A stretch of DNA of 64,000 nucleotides from Porphyra umbilicalis (lineage: Eukaryota; Rhodophyta; Bangiophyceae; Bangiales; Bangiaceae): positions 84,447 through 148,446 of the forward strand of contig KV918951.1 in the NCBI GenBank assembly GCA_002049455.2, given 5' to 3'. Position numbers and translations under genes: made by a program. Shown piece by piece: positions 23,661 through 33,285 of this stretch (position 1 is its first letter; each line of letters starts with the position of its first letter). The notes beneath the pieces were generated by a model. The model searched no databases. It was not told the origin of the DNA and saw only the letters and a list, made by a program, of their open reading frames with translations.

Positions 23661-24167
23661 AACTACGTTTGGCATGGCCATCGTCACCGCTATCAGCGGG
23701 GTGGCTGTCGGCCGCGACGACCCCGACGGCGTCGGCTCGCGGCGCCGTTGTCTGTAGGTGACGTCGCCGGCGCCGCTGCGGCCGGGCGGCATTGTCGGGC
23801 GTCGGCATTATCGGCGAGTGACGTCGGCAGCATCGCCGCGGGCGGGCGCCGTGGTTCGCCGGCGGTGCCGCTGTGCCGCGTATTGCCTGGAGGGGGAGGG
23901 GGGGGGAAGCAGTGTGTTCACGGCTACCGGCCTGGGGGTAAATAGGTGGCGCGGGGGTACCTCGGGGGGGGCACGCAGGCAGTGACCGCATGTTTCTGAT
24001 GTCATAAAGGGCTACTGCTGGCGCGTTCGGTGCTCATGTGGCTGGTGTACTCGACTACCGCCCGGCTGGCGTACTCGATGACCGCCCGATGGTGAACGCT
24101 GACCCAAATTCAAAATTCTGCTGATGTACGTTTGCCTAAATCGAACATGCTTCCCTCTTACACACTG
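23661..24167. other. GC-rich low-complexity spacer
   Basis: GGCGGC-type trinucleotide-rich DNA keeps several frames open. No motif was found. Confidence 0.4.
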
Positions 24168-25553
24168 CTACTCTTCAACGTCAAACAAGACTTCGGACAA
24201 CGACTGCATGGCCTCCTGGGAGCGCCTCATGCGGCGCTTCGCGTCCTTAAACGTGGCTTCGGCGGCGGCTTCCTGGCTGTCAAAGCGCTTCACGGCTGCA
24301 TCGCGCTCGACGGCCAGCTCCTGCACCGCCGACGCCGTCTCGTCCAGCCGCCGCTTCGCCGCCTTGCGCGTCTGTTTGGCGAGGCACCACTGTTGTTCGC
24401 CAGACGAGCGCTTCTCCGTCGGGTTCCGCGACACAGACTGCAGCGCTAGAACGGCAAAGAGGGTCGCGGCAGCAGGCGAGGCGACGGAAGCCGCGACGGT
24501 GGCGGCAACGGCGAGGCGGGGGGCGGCCAAGGTAGAGTGAGGCAGGGGCGGAGGCGGGGGCAGAGGCAGTGGCGGTGGCGGGGGCGGCGGCGGCGGTGGC
24601 GGCGGCGGCGGCGGTGGAGGCGGTGGCAAGGGCGGGATCGAAGGCGGGGAAGGGGGCGGGAGCGAAGGCGGGGGCGGAGGCGAGGGCCGCGGCCCCGCCG
24701 ACACTGGTAGCAGCGGCGCGACAGGGATCGTGGGCGGTCCCACCCCGCGCCGTGTGGCGCGTGCACGCGCCGCGGCTCCTCTAATTCGGCGGGGTTGAGG
24801 TGGCAGTAGAAGCTGTCGTCGGGATGTCGGAAGCTGGGACGGCGGCGGCGGCGGGGGGGGCGGCGCGGATGGCACGGACTCTTCAGACGTCGAGCGCGCG
24901 ACCGGTGCCCCACCCGGCGACCACGGTGGCGTGCCCATCCGAATTTCTCCTGGACGAGCTGTCGCCGACGCCGGGCTACCGTGGCGTCGGCCTATACTGC
25001 ACTCCGCTCGCGACCAGCGATAGGCCGCAGCCGTCGACATGGTTGAACCCGACGGCGTCCTGTCAAAGAAAGAAGGCGTCATTCCCTGGGTGATGGGGTG
25101 ACAGGGAGCAACCGGTGGACGAGGGAGAGGGGGAAAGCAAAGTGATGGAGGTGGGGGGGGCATCGGGAATGGCAGAGAGGCAAGGTGGGATTCTGTAGAC
25201 GGCGGGGTGACAGGCGGGCGGGTGATTGGTGTGAGGACTTCTGTGAGGACAGCGGCCTTCACCAAGAGAGAGGAGGCAGGAAGCCGTGGTATTTTGTATT
25301 TCCAGACGCCGCAACCAGCCATCCGGCAGCAGCAAGGTCGGAGGGGGGCGGTGCGCCGTACCTGCATGCCCCGCGGGCAGGTAGGGGGCGACGGAAAGTC
25401 ACATGGGCAGGGGGGGGGGCGACGGGGGGACTCAGGGAGCCACAGAGCACTGGCGCGCCAACACCGCCCTCGGGACGGATGGCAGGGGTCGGAAAATGAG
25501 GCAGCACGGGGGGGTGGAGCATGATAAGCCAGAGGCGAACAGCTCTTTGCCAA
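24168..25553 (-). CDS. Pro-rich protein with C-terminal charged helix (candidate)
   Basis: A 461-codon open frame. The first 300 or so residues are Pro/Ser/Arg-rich, ending in a run of about 20 prolines. The last 80 or so are predicted helical and charged, with spacing compatible with a coiled coil (QTRKAAKRRLDETASAV, then ELAVERDAAVKRF and DAKRRMRRSQEAMQSLSEVL), closing at a stop at 24,168. The C-terminal part has more natural codon and residue use than the rest and may be genuinely coding. The upstream half may just be open through composition. It could be an accessory protein of one of the surrounding mobile elements. No family recognised. Confidence 0.35.
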   Translation of the reverse strand: MAKSCSPLAYHAPPPRAASFSDPCHPSRGRCWRASALWLPESPRRPPPCPCDFPSPPTCPRGMQVRRTAPLRPCCCRMAGCGVWKYKIPRLPASSLLVKAAVLTEVLTPITRPPVTPPSTESHLASLPFPMPPPPPSLCFPPLPRPPVAPCHPITQGMTPSFFDRTPSGSTMSTAAAYRWSRAECSIGRRHGSPASATARPGEIRMGTPPWSPGGAPVARSTSEESVPSAPPPPPPPPSQLPTSRRQLLLPPQPRRIRGAAARARATRRGVGPPTIPVAPLLPVSAGPRPSPPPPPSLPPPSPPSIPPLPPPPPPPPPPPPPPPPPPPLPLPPPPPLPHSTLAAPRLAVAATVAASVASPAAATLFAVLALQSVSRNPTEKRSSGEQQWCLAKQTRKAAKRRLDETASAVQELAVERDAAVKRFDSQEAAAEATFKDAKRRMRRSQEAMQSLSEVLFDVEE

Positions 25554-27439
25554 TGCCTACCGCGCGGAGTGCAAGGGGAAGGGGCACAACAGGCGGACAG
25601 CGCGGAGCGATGCGCCGCCACCACGGACCGCGTTAGTACCAGGGGGGATGAGGGGGGGGCGCGCACTGTGAATAGCCCCAGGTCAGCAGCGCACGGCACT
25701 CGCAGCCCACGCGGCCCGCGGTGGCCTATTTTCCGGACAGATTCTGTCATCGAGAACCGGCGCACGGCCACCCTAGTAGCCGTGGCTGTCGTGAAAAGGC
25801 CGGAAGGGGGCAGCAGGGGGGAGTGGGGGATGAAGAGTCACGAGGAAGCAGCACGCCGCCACTGCAGTCAGTGCGGGTCACACGGGGGTGGTTAGGGAGC
25901 AGCTGGCGTGGGGGGGGAAACCAACAGCCAGTGGAAAGGGGCGCGTAGTCGGCCTCTGAAGCTGTGTGAGGCGAAGGGCTCTTTGCAGCAGGGGACAGCC
26001 GGACACGGGTTCCCTGATTGGGCAGTGGTGGGGCGTTATTGGGCCGTGGGACCTCGCCTGGAGACTCCCAACGGCGGGTGTTCGCGTGCACCGATAGCGT
26101 CTTTAATGGTGCGCCACCGACGAGCCAGCATCCGTTTCCTGGCATCAACCCACGACGGCGAGCACCCAACCCATCACTCACACCACTTCGGCACTCACAC
26201 CAGTATCTCTCACCCCAACCAACGCAGCTGCTCATCCTTCTCCTCACCCTCGTCGTTCACTTCCACAGTCGCTTGGTGACTGCGGCCGCCAAGTCAGTCC
26301 CGCTAACTCGGGCCAGGTAAGCCACGGTTTGCTTCGAACGCCTCCTCATGTATTTATTCGGATACCCACGTGAGGTAACTGCTGACCCATGGACCCCAGG
26401 TGATTGATATTCCATGTACCTCTGGTAAGAGCTCGCCCATGTACCTGAGATGAATGCTTGGCCACGAGCTCTGTGACGCTGTAAAATACATGGTCATTCT
26501 GCGGCACTGCCTTCTGCGACCAGTAGGCCAGCTCTCTCGCTCCATCGCAAACGCGGTCATTTTTTAGGCCCCCATTGTATACTCTCTTTCTCAGAAGTAG
26601 GGTCGTTGGAGACTGTTGCAGAAGTAGAGTTGTTTGGGAGGGACTCTCTCAAAAGTAGCGAGGTTGGGGAGCCGGAGTCTCCGAGGCTGGGTTGACTCTT
26701 CGATATGCTGTTCGGGACACGCCGAGGTAGGGTTATTGGGGACTCTCGGAGGCAGGGTTGTTAGCGGCGCCCGGGTTCTTGGGGGCGCCCGACTTGTTGA
26801 TGGCGCTTTAATGTTCGCCGTTGTCAAGCTATTCACTTCACCCTCACTCGGCGACAACTCCGCGCAAACGCAACTGTAGAAATGTGTTCGGCCACTCGCC
26901 ACGATGACGTCCACAAGACGGCCCACCCCCACACGATACGGGCAAAAACTTTCTGGTCAACTATATTCCAGAAGTCATGCATGCTGCTTCCCTCTGTTTC
27001 CTTGCCATGCACGTCACTCAACAGCCTGTACCCCACGAGCAGCTCATTATTTGGTCGCAACTGAATCGTGAAAATACCTTTGCATGTGGGACTGCTGAAG
27101 CGGTATCCATAAATTGATCATGACATTAATAATAAGCACAGAACATCAGCAGTAAGTGGCAGGGCGTAAAAAGACGTATGTAAAGCCGAGGAAGTGGTGA
27201 AGCACGAAGCTCGTTCGTCTGATGACAGAAGAGTCTGACGACCGTTCCAGTGCATCGCTCTGTACAGAGAAAAGCGCATGGTCCGCTTGTCTTTCTGAAG
27301 AGCGTTGTCAGCCTCAAACTGCTACTGGGGGCCGACGACGCTAGCGTGTACCCGACCCGGTCATGCGTTGGGTTGACCGCCGCGTCGGAGGGCCGCCCCA
27401 CGCGCTGCATAGGTCCCGACGGAACTGGTGAGCACGTGT
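25554..27439. other. No supported gene; degenerate short repeats at 26,588-26,790
   Basis: Between 26,588 and 26,790 a motif like AGGTAGGGTTGTTGGGGACTCTC recurs imperfectly about five times at roughly 40-bp steps. Elsewhere there are only motif-less short frames. Confidence 0.4.
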
Positions 27440-27865
27440 GCGAGTGAACCAAGTTTACTTCGTGTCTCAAGAAAAAAAAACATTACAGAAGAAGGGCATG
27501 CCCACACGTTTATGGAGCGGGCTGTGCATTGCGGGAAGATCCGCGTCAACCCCTCGAAGACCAGCCAGGTCAGCAGAGTCGAGGACAACAAACACGAGCC
27601 GACGCGCGTGCTCGACAGGCACGAAGCGCAGCGCCAGGTCCGTCGCGTTGTCGGCGGCACGCCACTTGAGGCGCACACAGGCTCGCGCATCAAATGGGCA
27701 GAGGGGCTCGGTTTCCACGAACTCCATTGGCACCAACACAACAGCATCCCTCTTCGGCCGATTCACAATGGCCCGCAGCTTGCCAATACACAGCTCCGTC
27801 TCGTCGCCGCCGGGGTGGTACAATACAGCGTCGTGCCACGGTGAGCCCAGGTCGTCATCAGCCGC
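27440..27865 (-). pseudogene. Coding fragment, possibly a transposase C-terminal domain
   Basis: The frame reads WHDAVLYHPGGDETELCIGK, then AVVLVPMEFVETEPLCPFDA, CVRLKWRA and HARRLVFVVLDSADLAGLRG. The alternation of beta-strand-like segments and the closing VFVVLDSADL resembles, to my eye, the domain that ends many CACTA/Tnp2-like proteins. That is inference; no catalytic block lies beside it. It follows 95 bp downstream of the stop of the spliced orphan gene on the same strand and could instead be a detached 3' exon of it. Confidence 0.4.
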
Positions 27866-29012
27866 GCGCAGCTGCTAATGAGCGCGCGTGCCACACTCAA
27901 AGCGTGTCAGTATGGGCGTGCGAGTAGCGGCACGCCCGTGGTGAGTAGAAGCCATGCTTCACAGCGCCCTGATGTCGGCCAAGTCTGGTCGGCGGTCCAA
28001 GTCCCCAACCGACACGCGGCCGACATTGTACACCCGCATTTTATGCTCTTGTGGCCGCTCTTCCTCGGCACTCACTGATGCTGCTGCCGCCGCCGCCGCC
28101 GCCGCTGCCGCCGGCACACCGTCGGAAGCGACCGTCGCCGTCGCGGCCGCCGCTGATAAGTCAGCAGCTGCCGCTCCGGCCGCCGCCGTCGCCTGAGCGG
28201 CGGCCGCCGGCGCGTTGATGGCCGCCCTTTGGAGGTCCTCCGCTGCAGATGTTGCCGCGGTCGCCTCTCGCTCAGCCACCCTGGCATGCCGAACTGTCAC
28301 AGCGGCCTTATCGAATTCCGCGTTGCGGGCGAAGATGCCTCCTGCCCCGTCAGAGTGCTAAACAAGCTGGCGAGTAAACGTACCCGCGTCCTTGGTCGTG
28401 CGCTCGTACAAAGGCTTGGTCATCTTGTGCTCACTCTCGTTGGCGGCGATGATCCCATTTCGAAGGTTCGCGTGCCACTTGATCGCATCGGCGAGGTGGT
28501 ACAGCAGCTTGTGTACCGTCACGGAAGCGATGTAGCCGAACATGGGAGTCGCGAAGTTTTTCACAGCAGTCTTTGGCCTGCTCAGCAATTTTGTACCTCT
28601 CTGTCCGCGTCATCGGCGGCGGCACGGCGAAGGTCGTCCGCCCGGCGATGCGGGAGTACAGAACGACGTCCTCTGCAAACATACACGTGACAGCAATATG
28701 CACGGGGGTGCCTCCCCACACGTCATGGTACGCCGCCCAGTCAAACACAAAGTTCTTTCCAACCAATGCGGCTGCGTGGTCGTCGGCTATCGCGTCATAG
28801 CCGGCCGCGTTTGTTGCCGCCGCTGCCGCGGCATGCTCCGCGTCGAGCTGGCCTGCAAACACGCCGTCAGGGTCCTCTTCTCCGAGCGGGCCAAAGAGGC
28901 CGGCCAGAATAAATGGCAAGATGGTGACGCTGTTCCTTCGCTGATAACCAGTGACGACCGCCTGCTTCTCATTGGCGCTCAGAATATAGCTCCTCATCCG
29001 GAAGAGTGAAAA

Positions 29013-29509
29013 CTGGAACGGGACACAGAGCGGATGGAGTGACGGTTCAGACACGGACATCACTCGACGAAACCGGCTTCGCGCGAGGGGGAGCTCGTGT
29101 GTAATGTACAACACACACAGGAAATGGAAGGCACACAGACAAGATAGCGGCGAAAACGCGTAGCCTCGCAGTGTTCTGCATACCTCGCTCTTTCTGTTGA
29201 GACGCAGGAGGCGCTTGAAGGCGATGCGGCGAGTGGCCGTATCCGATCCAGCTGGAGGCTTCTTACCTTGGCACAAGTAGGAGAAGACACGGACAGGCCT
29301 GTGCACAAGCATTTTGGTGACTCCCAGATCCAAGACCTAAGACAGAGTCACAGCTGCAAATAAAAGGGTGGAAGAGTGCACGAGGGAGGGGTAAACATTG
29401 GGACTGTCACAGTCAGGCTCAGACCGAAAAATCAAGCGGGAGACACAGGGTGGGCTCAACCGCGCAGCAGATACGAAGCAGACAAGCAAAATTTTGTGGT
29501 TGAACGTAC
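29013..29509 (-). other. Intron 2 of orphan gene (497 bp, phase 0)
   Basis: The donor CAC|GTACGT follows a VMH codon triplet and the acceptor CCGTTCCAG|TTT precedes FSLFRMRSYIL. Both exons are in the same reading phase across it, which supports a real spliceosomal intron. Confidence 0.75.
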
Positions 29510-30090
29510 GTGCATCACATCAAACTTAATCATATTGTACAACGACAACGATGCCGAGCCAAGGCCTGCCATATCGGAAAGCCCCGGCACGCCGCCCGAT
29601 GATGAGTCGAGGGCGCCAAGCGACACCCGCCGGAGGCGCTCTCGCTGCTGCCTAGAGTGCTCATAGGCCTCCACCTGGTTGTTAAGGGTGTTAACGACAT
29701 TGCGCTCTGAAGCATTGGCCGCCTGGGGCCCCCCGACAATCTCGATCTTGGCCATGCAGGACGAGCTCGGATACGCACATTGGCCGCCCTTCAATCACAG
29801 CACCGCGCGCTCTTCCGGCTGGTCACAGATGTAGAGAAGGACTCGAAGAAGTTCCAGCGCCTTCCAGGGACCAACCGTGACTCGAAAGCCAATGTGGCTG
29901 CGGTCAATCACGTGCGTGAAGGCCGTGTAGATCACACGCTGAAAGATCGCGCACCGTCGAATCCTGGCTCTCTCGTCCGCTTTGGGCTCTTGGAGTTTGC
30001 GCAAAATGGGTACATAAGCGACAGTAACCCACTCAACGGTGCTCGACACAGCGATGACGAGGCGCACACGTACAGGGGACAGTTTGTGCG

Positions 30091-30291
30091 CTATGCAAAG
30101 ACAACCAACAAGCGCAAAGCAAGAAAGATTCAACAAGTGCAATGCAAGAAAAACAGAAAGAAAAACATCGGCTGAGTCAGACAGTGGACCCAGACGGTGG
30201 CATGGTGACCAGCATAGCACAGGCAGCGGGTCACGGTCACGGTCCCATCCGCATCAACAAAAACAACGCAGCAACATTAGCAACATACTAC
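30091..30291 (-). other. Intron 1 of orphan gene (201 bp, phase 1)
   Basis: Donor G|GTAGTATG; acceptor TTTGCATAG|CG after a T-rich tract. The split codon becomes GCG (Ala) and the downstream frame follows without shift. Confidence 0.65.
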
Positions 30292-30910
30292 CAGACCAAG
30301 ATATCTGCCTGCTGTCCGAGAACGCATTGAGCCCAAGCGCGCAGGCTGGCTCCTTCCAGTTCTTCATAACGAGTTCCTCGCAAAGTTTGAAGGCATCCCC
30401 GTCCATAGGCGTCTCCCGGCGGTCACTTGGCGGCGCCGGCCCCGCCACACCCCTCCAAAGCGGAATGGAGCTGCGCTTCCGCTTGATCAGCGCCCTGAGC
30501 ACCTGGAGCACGTCGCGGAGGGCCGCCTTGTAGGGGAAGTTACCTTCCACGATGCGCACCTTCTTCGACCCTGCATTCAGCGCGGCGGCGTCCACGTCGT
30601 CGCGCAGTGCCTTTTTTCAAGCAGCCACCGACAGGAAGTGGTAACGCAGCGTCTTGTGGTGGCCCGCAACCTCCGCCATGCCGGCCTTGGTTCTGTCCCA
30701 GTCTTGTAGGAACTCGACCAAGAACTCCTGCTCCTACGAGGGACAGTCGCCCGACGCAGTCTTGCGGTGCCGACGCCGAGGTAGTTGCGTGTGGCTGCCG
30801 ATAAAGTCGTCGTGGATGCCATGATGGTGCCGACGGAGTGCCAAGAGGAATTTGGCCTCAAAGCCACAGTCGCACACCAGAATTGGACTGGTAGGGGGCA
30901 AATCCGACAT

Positions 30911-33285
30911 GACATGCGGCCTGAGAGTGGGGCAGGAGACACACACGAGTGGAGTAGCACATGTGGCAGCAAGGTGGTCGGGTGTCACAAATCGGGCGTC
31001 AGAATGTGGGCATCACAGCGGTAAATCAGAGCAGCACACACGTACACCCTTTGGTGCTCCTCAGCACGCATACACCACGCAAGAGGGGCGCCAGCGGCTG
31101 GCACGAAGATGCACATACGTTAGAGAACAATGCAGTCTGTTTTCTAGACGGTTTGACGCGCCAATTCAGACGTCATCGGCCGGGAACTGCTCAACCTTGC
31201 GACGCAAAACCTGAAGCAAAGCACGCCCGTCAGACATCGTCCGACAACAAGTGCCTCTTCGGCTCTGTCCAATGAAGGCAAGAGAAAGTCGGTCAGCCAC
31301 TACGCGGCAGCGCAGCGCGAACCGCCGAGCCCCACAGCACATAGCCAACGGCAGTTTACTACCAGGCGGGGCCATGAAAAATAGCCGAACAGACTCCTGC
31401 CTTCACAGCAGTCGTCAAAGTCTGAGAGAGTCCCGCGGGACCCTACCTCATACCTGGCCAGCACTGATGCCGCAGGAAGCTCACCCTGTAGACAGAGGAT
31501 ACAAACCTTGCGAAAAACAAGTGAGGCAGGCCAGACGCGAACTCCGCAAACATTGCGTGGGCCGACGCCAAAGCGAGGGCCTAATGAGTGACAGCACCTT
31601 AGCGAAAATGACCGTCGCGGCCGACGAGCGGTGCGGGACGCAAAGGCCGCACAGGGGCACTCGCTGAACGGGCAGAGGCGAAGAGCAGTGGCAGGCCATT
31701 GGAGGGACGTACCCCATATACATTGGGGTACAAGCGTGGGGGGCGGTGGTGGGGCAGTCATCGATCGGAGAAGAGCTACTGGTGGCCGCACCGCGGGGCC
31801 ACAGCGAGACGCGAAACGACACGCCGCACGCTCTCTCAGGCGGTGAGGCCGGCAGGTATCATCCACAGAAACTCAGATGCGGAAGGCCAGCGTTGAGTCC
31901 GATTCGCAACAAGCCAATAGGCTCCAGAGCGAACGACATTGAATCGATTGTTCGGTTTCAACGACATTAAATCGATTGCTCGAGAAATATTAGACTCGTC
32001 TTGAAATTGTGCGTTAAGTTCATGAAGACATTCCCTTGAGTGGGGTGTTGGTGAGATCAAGCGGCCGCTCATGCCCATGGCATGCTGCTCCGCGTCGACC
32101 TTTTGTCATTGCTGTAAATTTCTGCCGACCACTTGAGTGAAGTCGGAAACTTCCTGCCCTACGATCGATCAAACTGTATCCAGGAGACTCGCGCCGTCGG
32201 GCAAAGCCGGGCGACGACGGCACGGCGTGAGGAAAACGCACCAGCACGCGTCCCTCTCCAGCACCGCTACAAGTTCCCTGCGTGCAATTGGCTTTGTCCA
32301 CTTCCTACCTCGCACGCGACTGTCCAGTGGACGAATCCGTCTCTCTCTGGCTGCGTTTGGGCCCCGCCACCGCTCCCAATCGGGCTACAGGCCGACCCAC
32401 GCACTTTCACACTCTTGAACGCGTCGTTGCGTGCGTCAGGGTGCTTGGATCCCTGCTGTATTCTTTCCGTGCCTGGCTTGCTCACGCTCTTGAGCTCGTC
32501 ATTGCGTGCATCAGGGTGCTTCAATCCATGCTGTATTCTCTCGTTTCCTGGCATTCTTTTCTTGGGTGCGCTCTGCGGACTGCCCACCTCACTGCCCACC
32601 GCACCTGCATAGAAAAAGCCGGCCTGCCGCCCCGTTATCTTTTTCTTTTTTCTTTTGTGTTTTCCGGCCGTCTTCTCGAGGTGGACTCAGCCCCAGCAAC
32701 CCACGCGGCCGCTCGCATTAACTGGCATACCGCCAGGTGTCTTTCGGCGCGCTTTTCGAACCACTGGCGCACAGGGGACCATAGGGCATCCGCTCTCGGG
32801 GACCCCGGTGGCGGCCTTTTCATTGGCTTCTTTTCCGCCAAGTGTGGTTGCCAAACAATTTTACGCTACGCACCTGCCACTGGGACGGCCGCTCGCCCTT
32901 GCATCTTTTGACTTCCTTTTTTGTGGCCTTTTCCCTCCCTCTGGGTTTGCGCGCGCTTTTTCACCCCCTCAGAGTCGTCTCCTGTCGCGCCGCCTCGCAC
33001 GGCATCCACGGGTCCCACCCACCGCTCGCCGGGGTGGAGCACGACCGGGCCGACTGCTCCCGCTCTGAATCGCTCCCGGGCGCTCCAGGATTGTTACATG
33101 AGTGCGAGCCTGCGGGGGTGAGAACGGTGCTGCCGGTTGTCGACCACATCCTAGAGCCACTGTTAACTGAAGCACACGGCGCCGCGCTCTGCCTCTTTGC
33201 TCTCTTGCTGACCCTCTGACCCCTGGTTACGGTCCCGTGCCCCACTCCCTCGCTCTGGGCGTACTCCCATCCTGTGTCCTCCGTC
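30911..33285. other. No supported gene; two short tandem duplications
   Basis: At about 31,934-31,985, ACGACATTGAATCGATTGTT is followed by a near copy (ACGACATTAAATCGATTGCT). At 32,411-32,554 a 72-bp unit is duplicated in tandem (GCGTGCGTCAGGGTGCTT, then GCGTGCATCAGGGTGCTT). The second array keeps one plus-strand frame open, but no domain is seen. Confidence 0.5.

Larger units (their letters stand above)
27959..30910 (-). pseudogene. Three-exon orphan gene with in-frame stops
   Basis: Exon 1 (30,910-30,292) starts MSDLPPTSP and has a zinc-finger-like CDCGF...LRRHHHGIH block. Intron 1 (30,291-30,091; GTAGTA...GCATAG) is phase 1. Exon 2 (30,090-29,510) has RVIYTAFTHVIDRSHIGF, then a charged helix from MAKIEIVGG. 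Intron 2 (29,509-29,013; GTACGT...TTCCAG) is phase 0. Exon 3 (29,012-27,959) has NFVFDWAAYHDVWGGTPVHI near 28,730 and an Ala-rich coiled segment near 28,150-28,250, ending in DLDRRPDLADIRAL. Both introns join the flanking frames exactly. The frame is broken by TAG at 30,734, TGA near 30,636, TGA at 29,795, a one-base shift near 28,572 and TAG at 28,358. No known family recognised. It is likely a transposon-borne or degenerated host gene. Confidence 0.6.

Noticed and set aside
24560-24640. Poly-Pro/poly-Gly frames as independent genes
   Set aside because: All six frames are low-complexity here; only the charged C-terminal helix at 24,168-24,420 looks protein-like.
28079-28260. (GCC)n stretch as a microsatellite outside genes
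   Set aside because: It lies inside exon 3 of the minus-strand orphan and encodes its Ala-rich segment.
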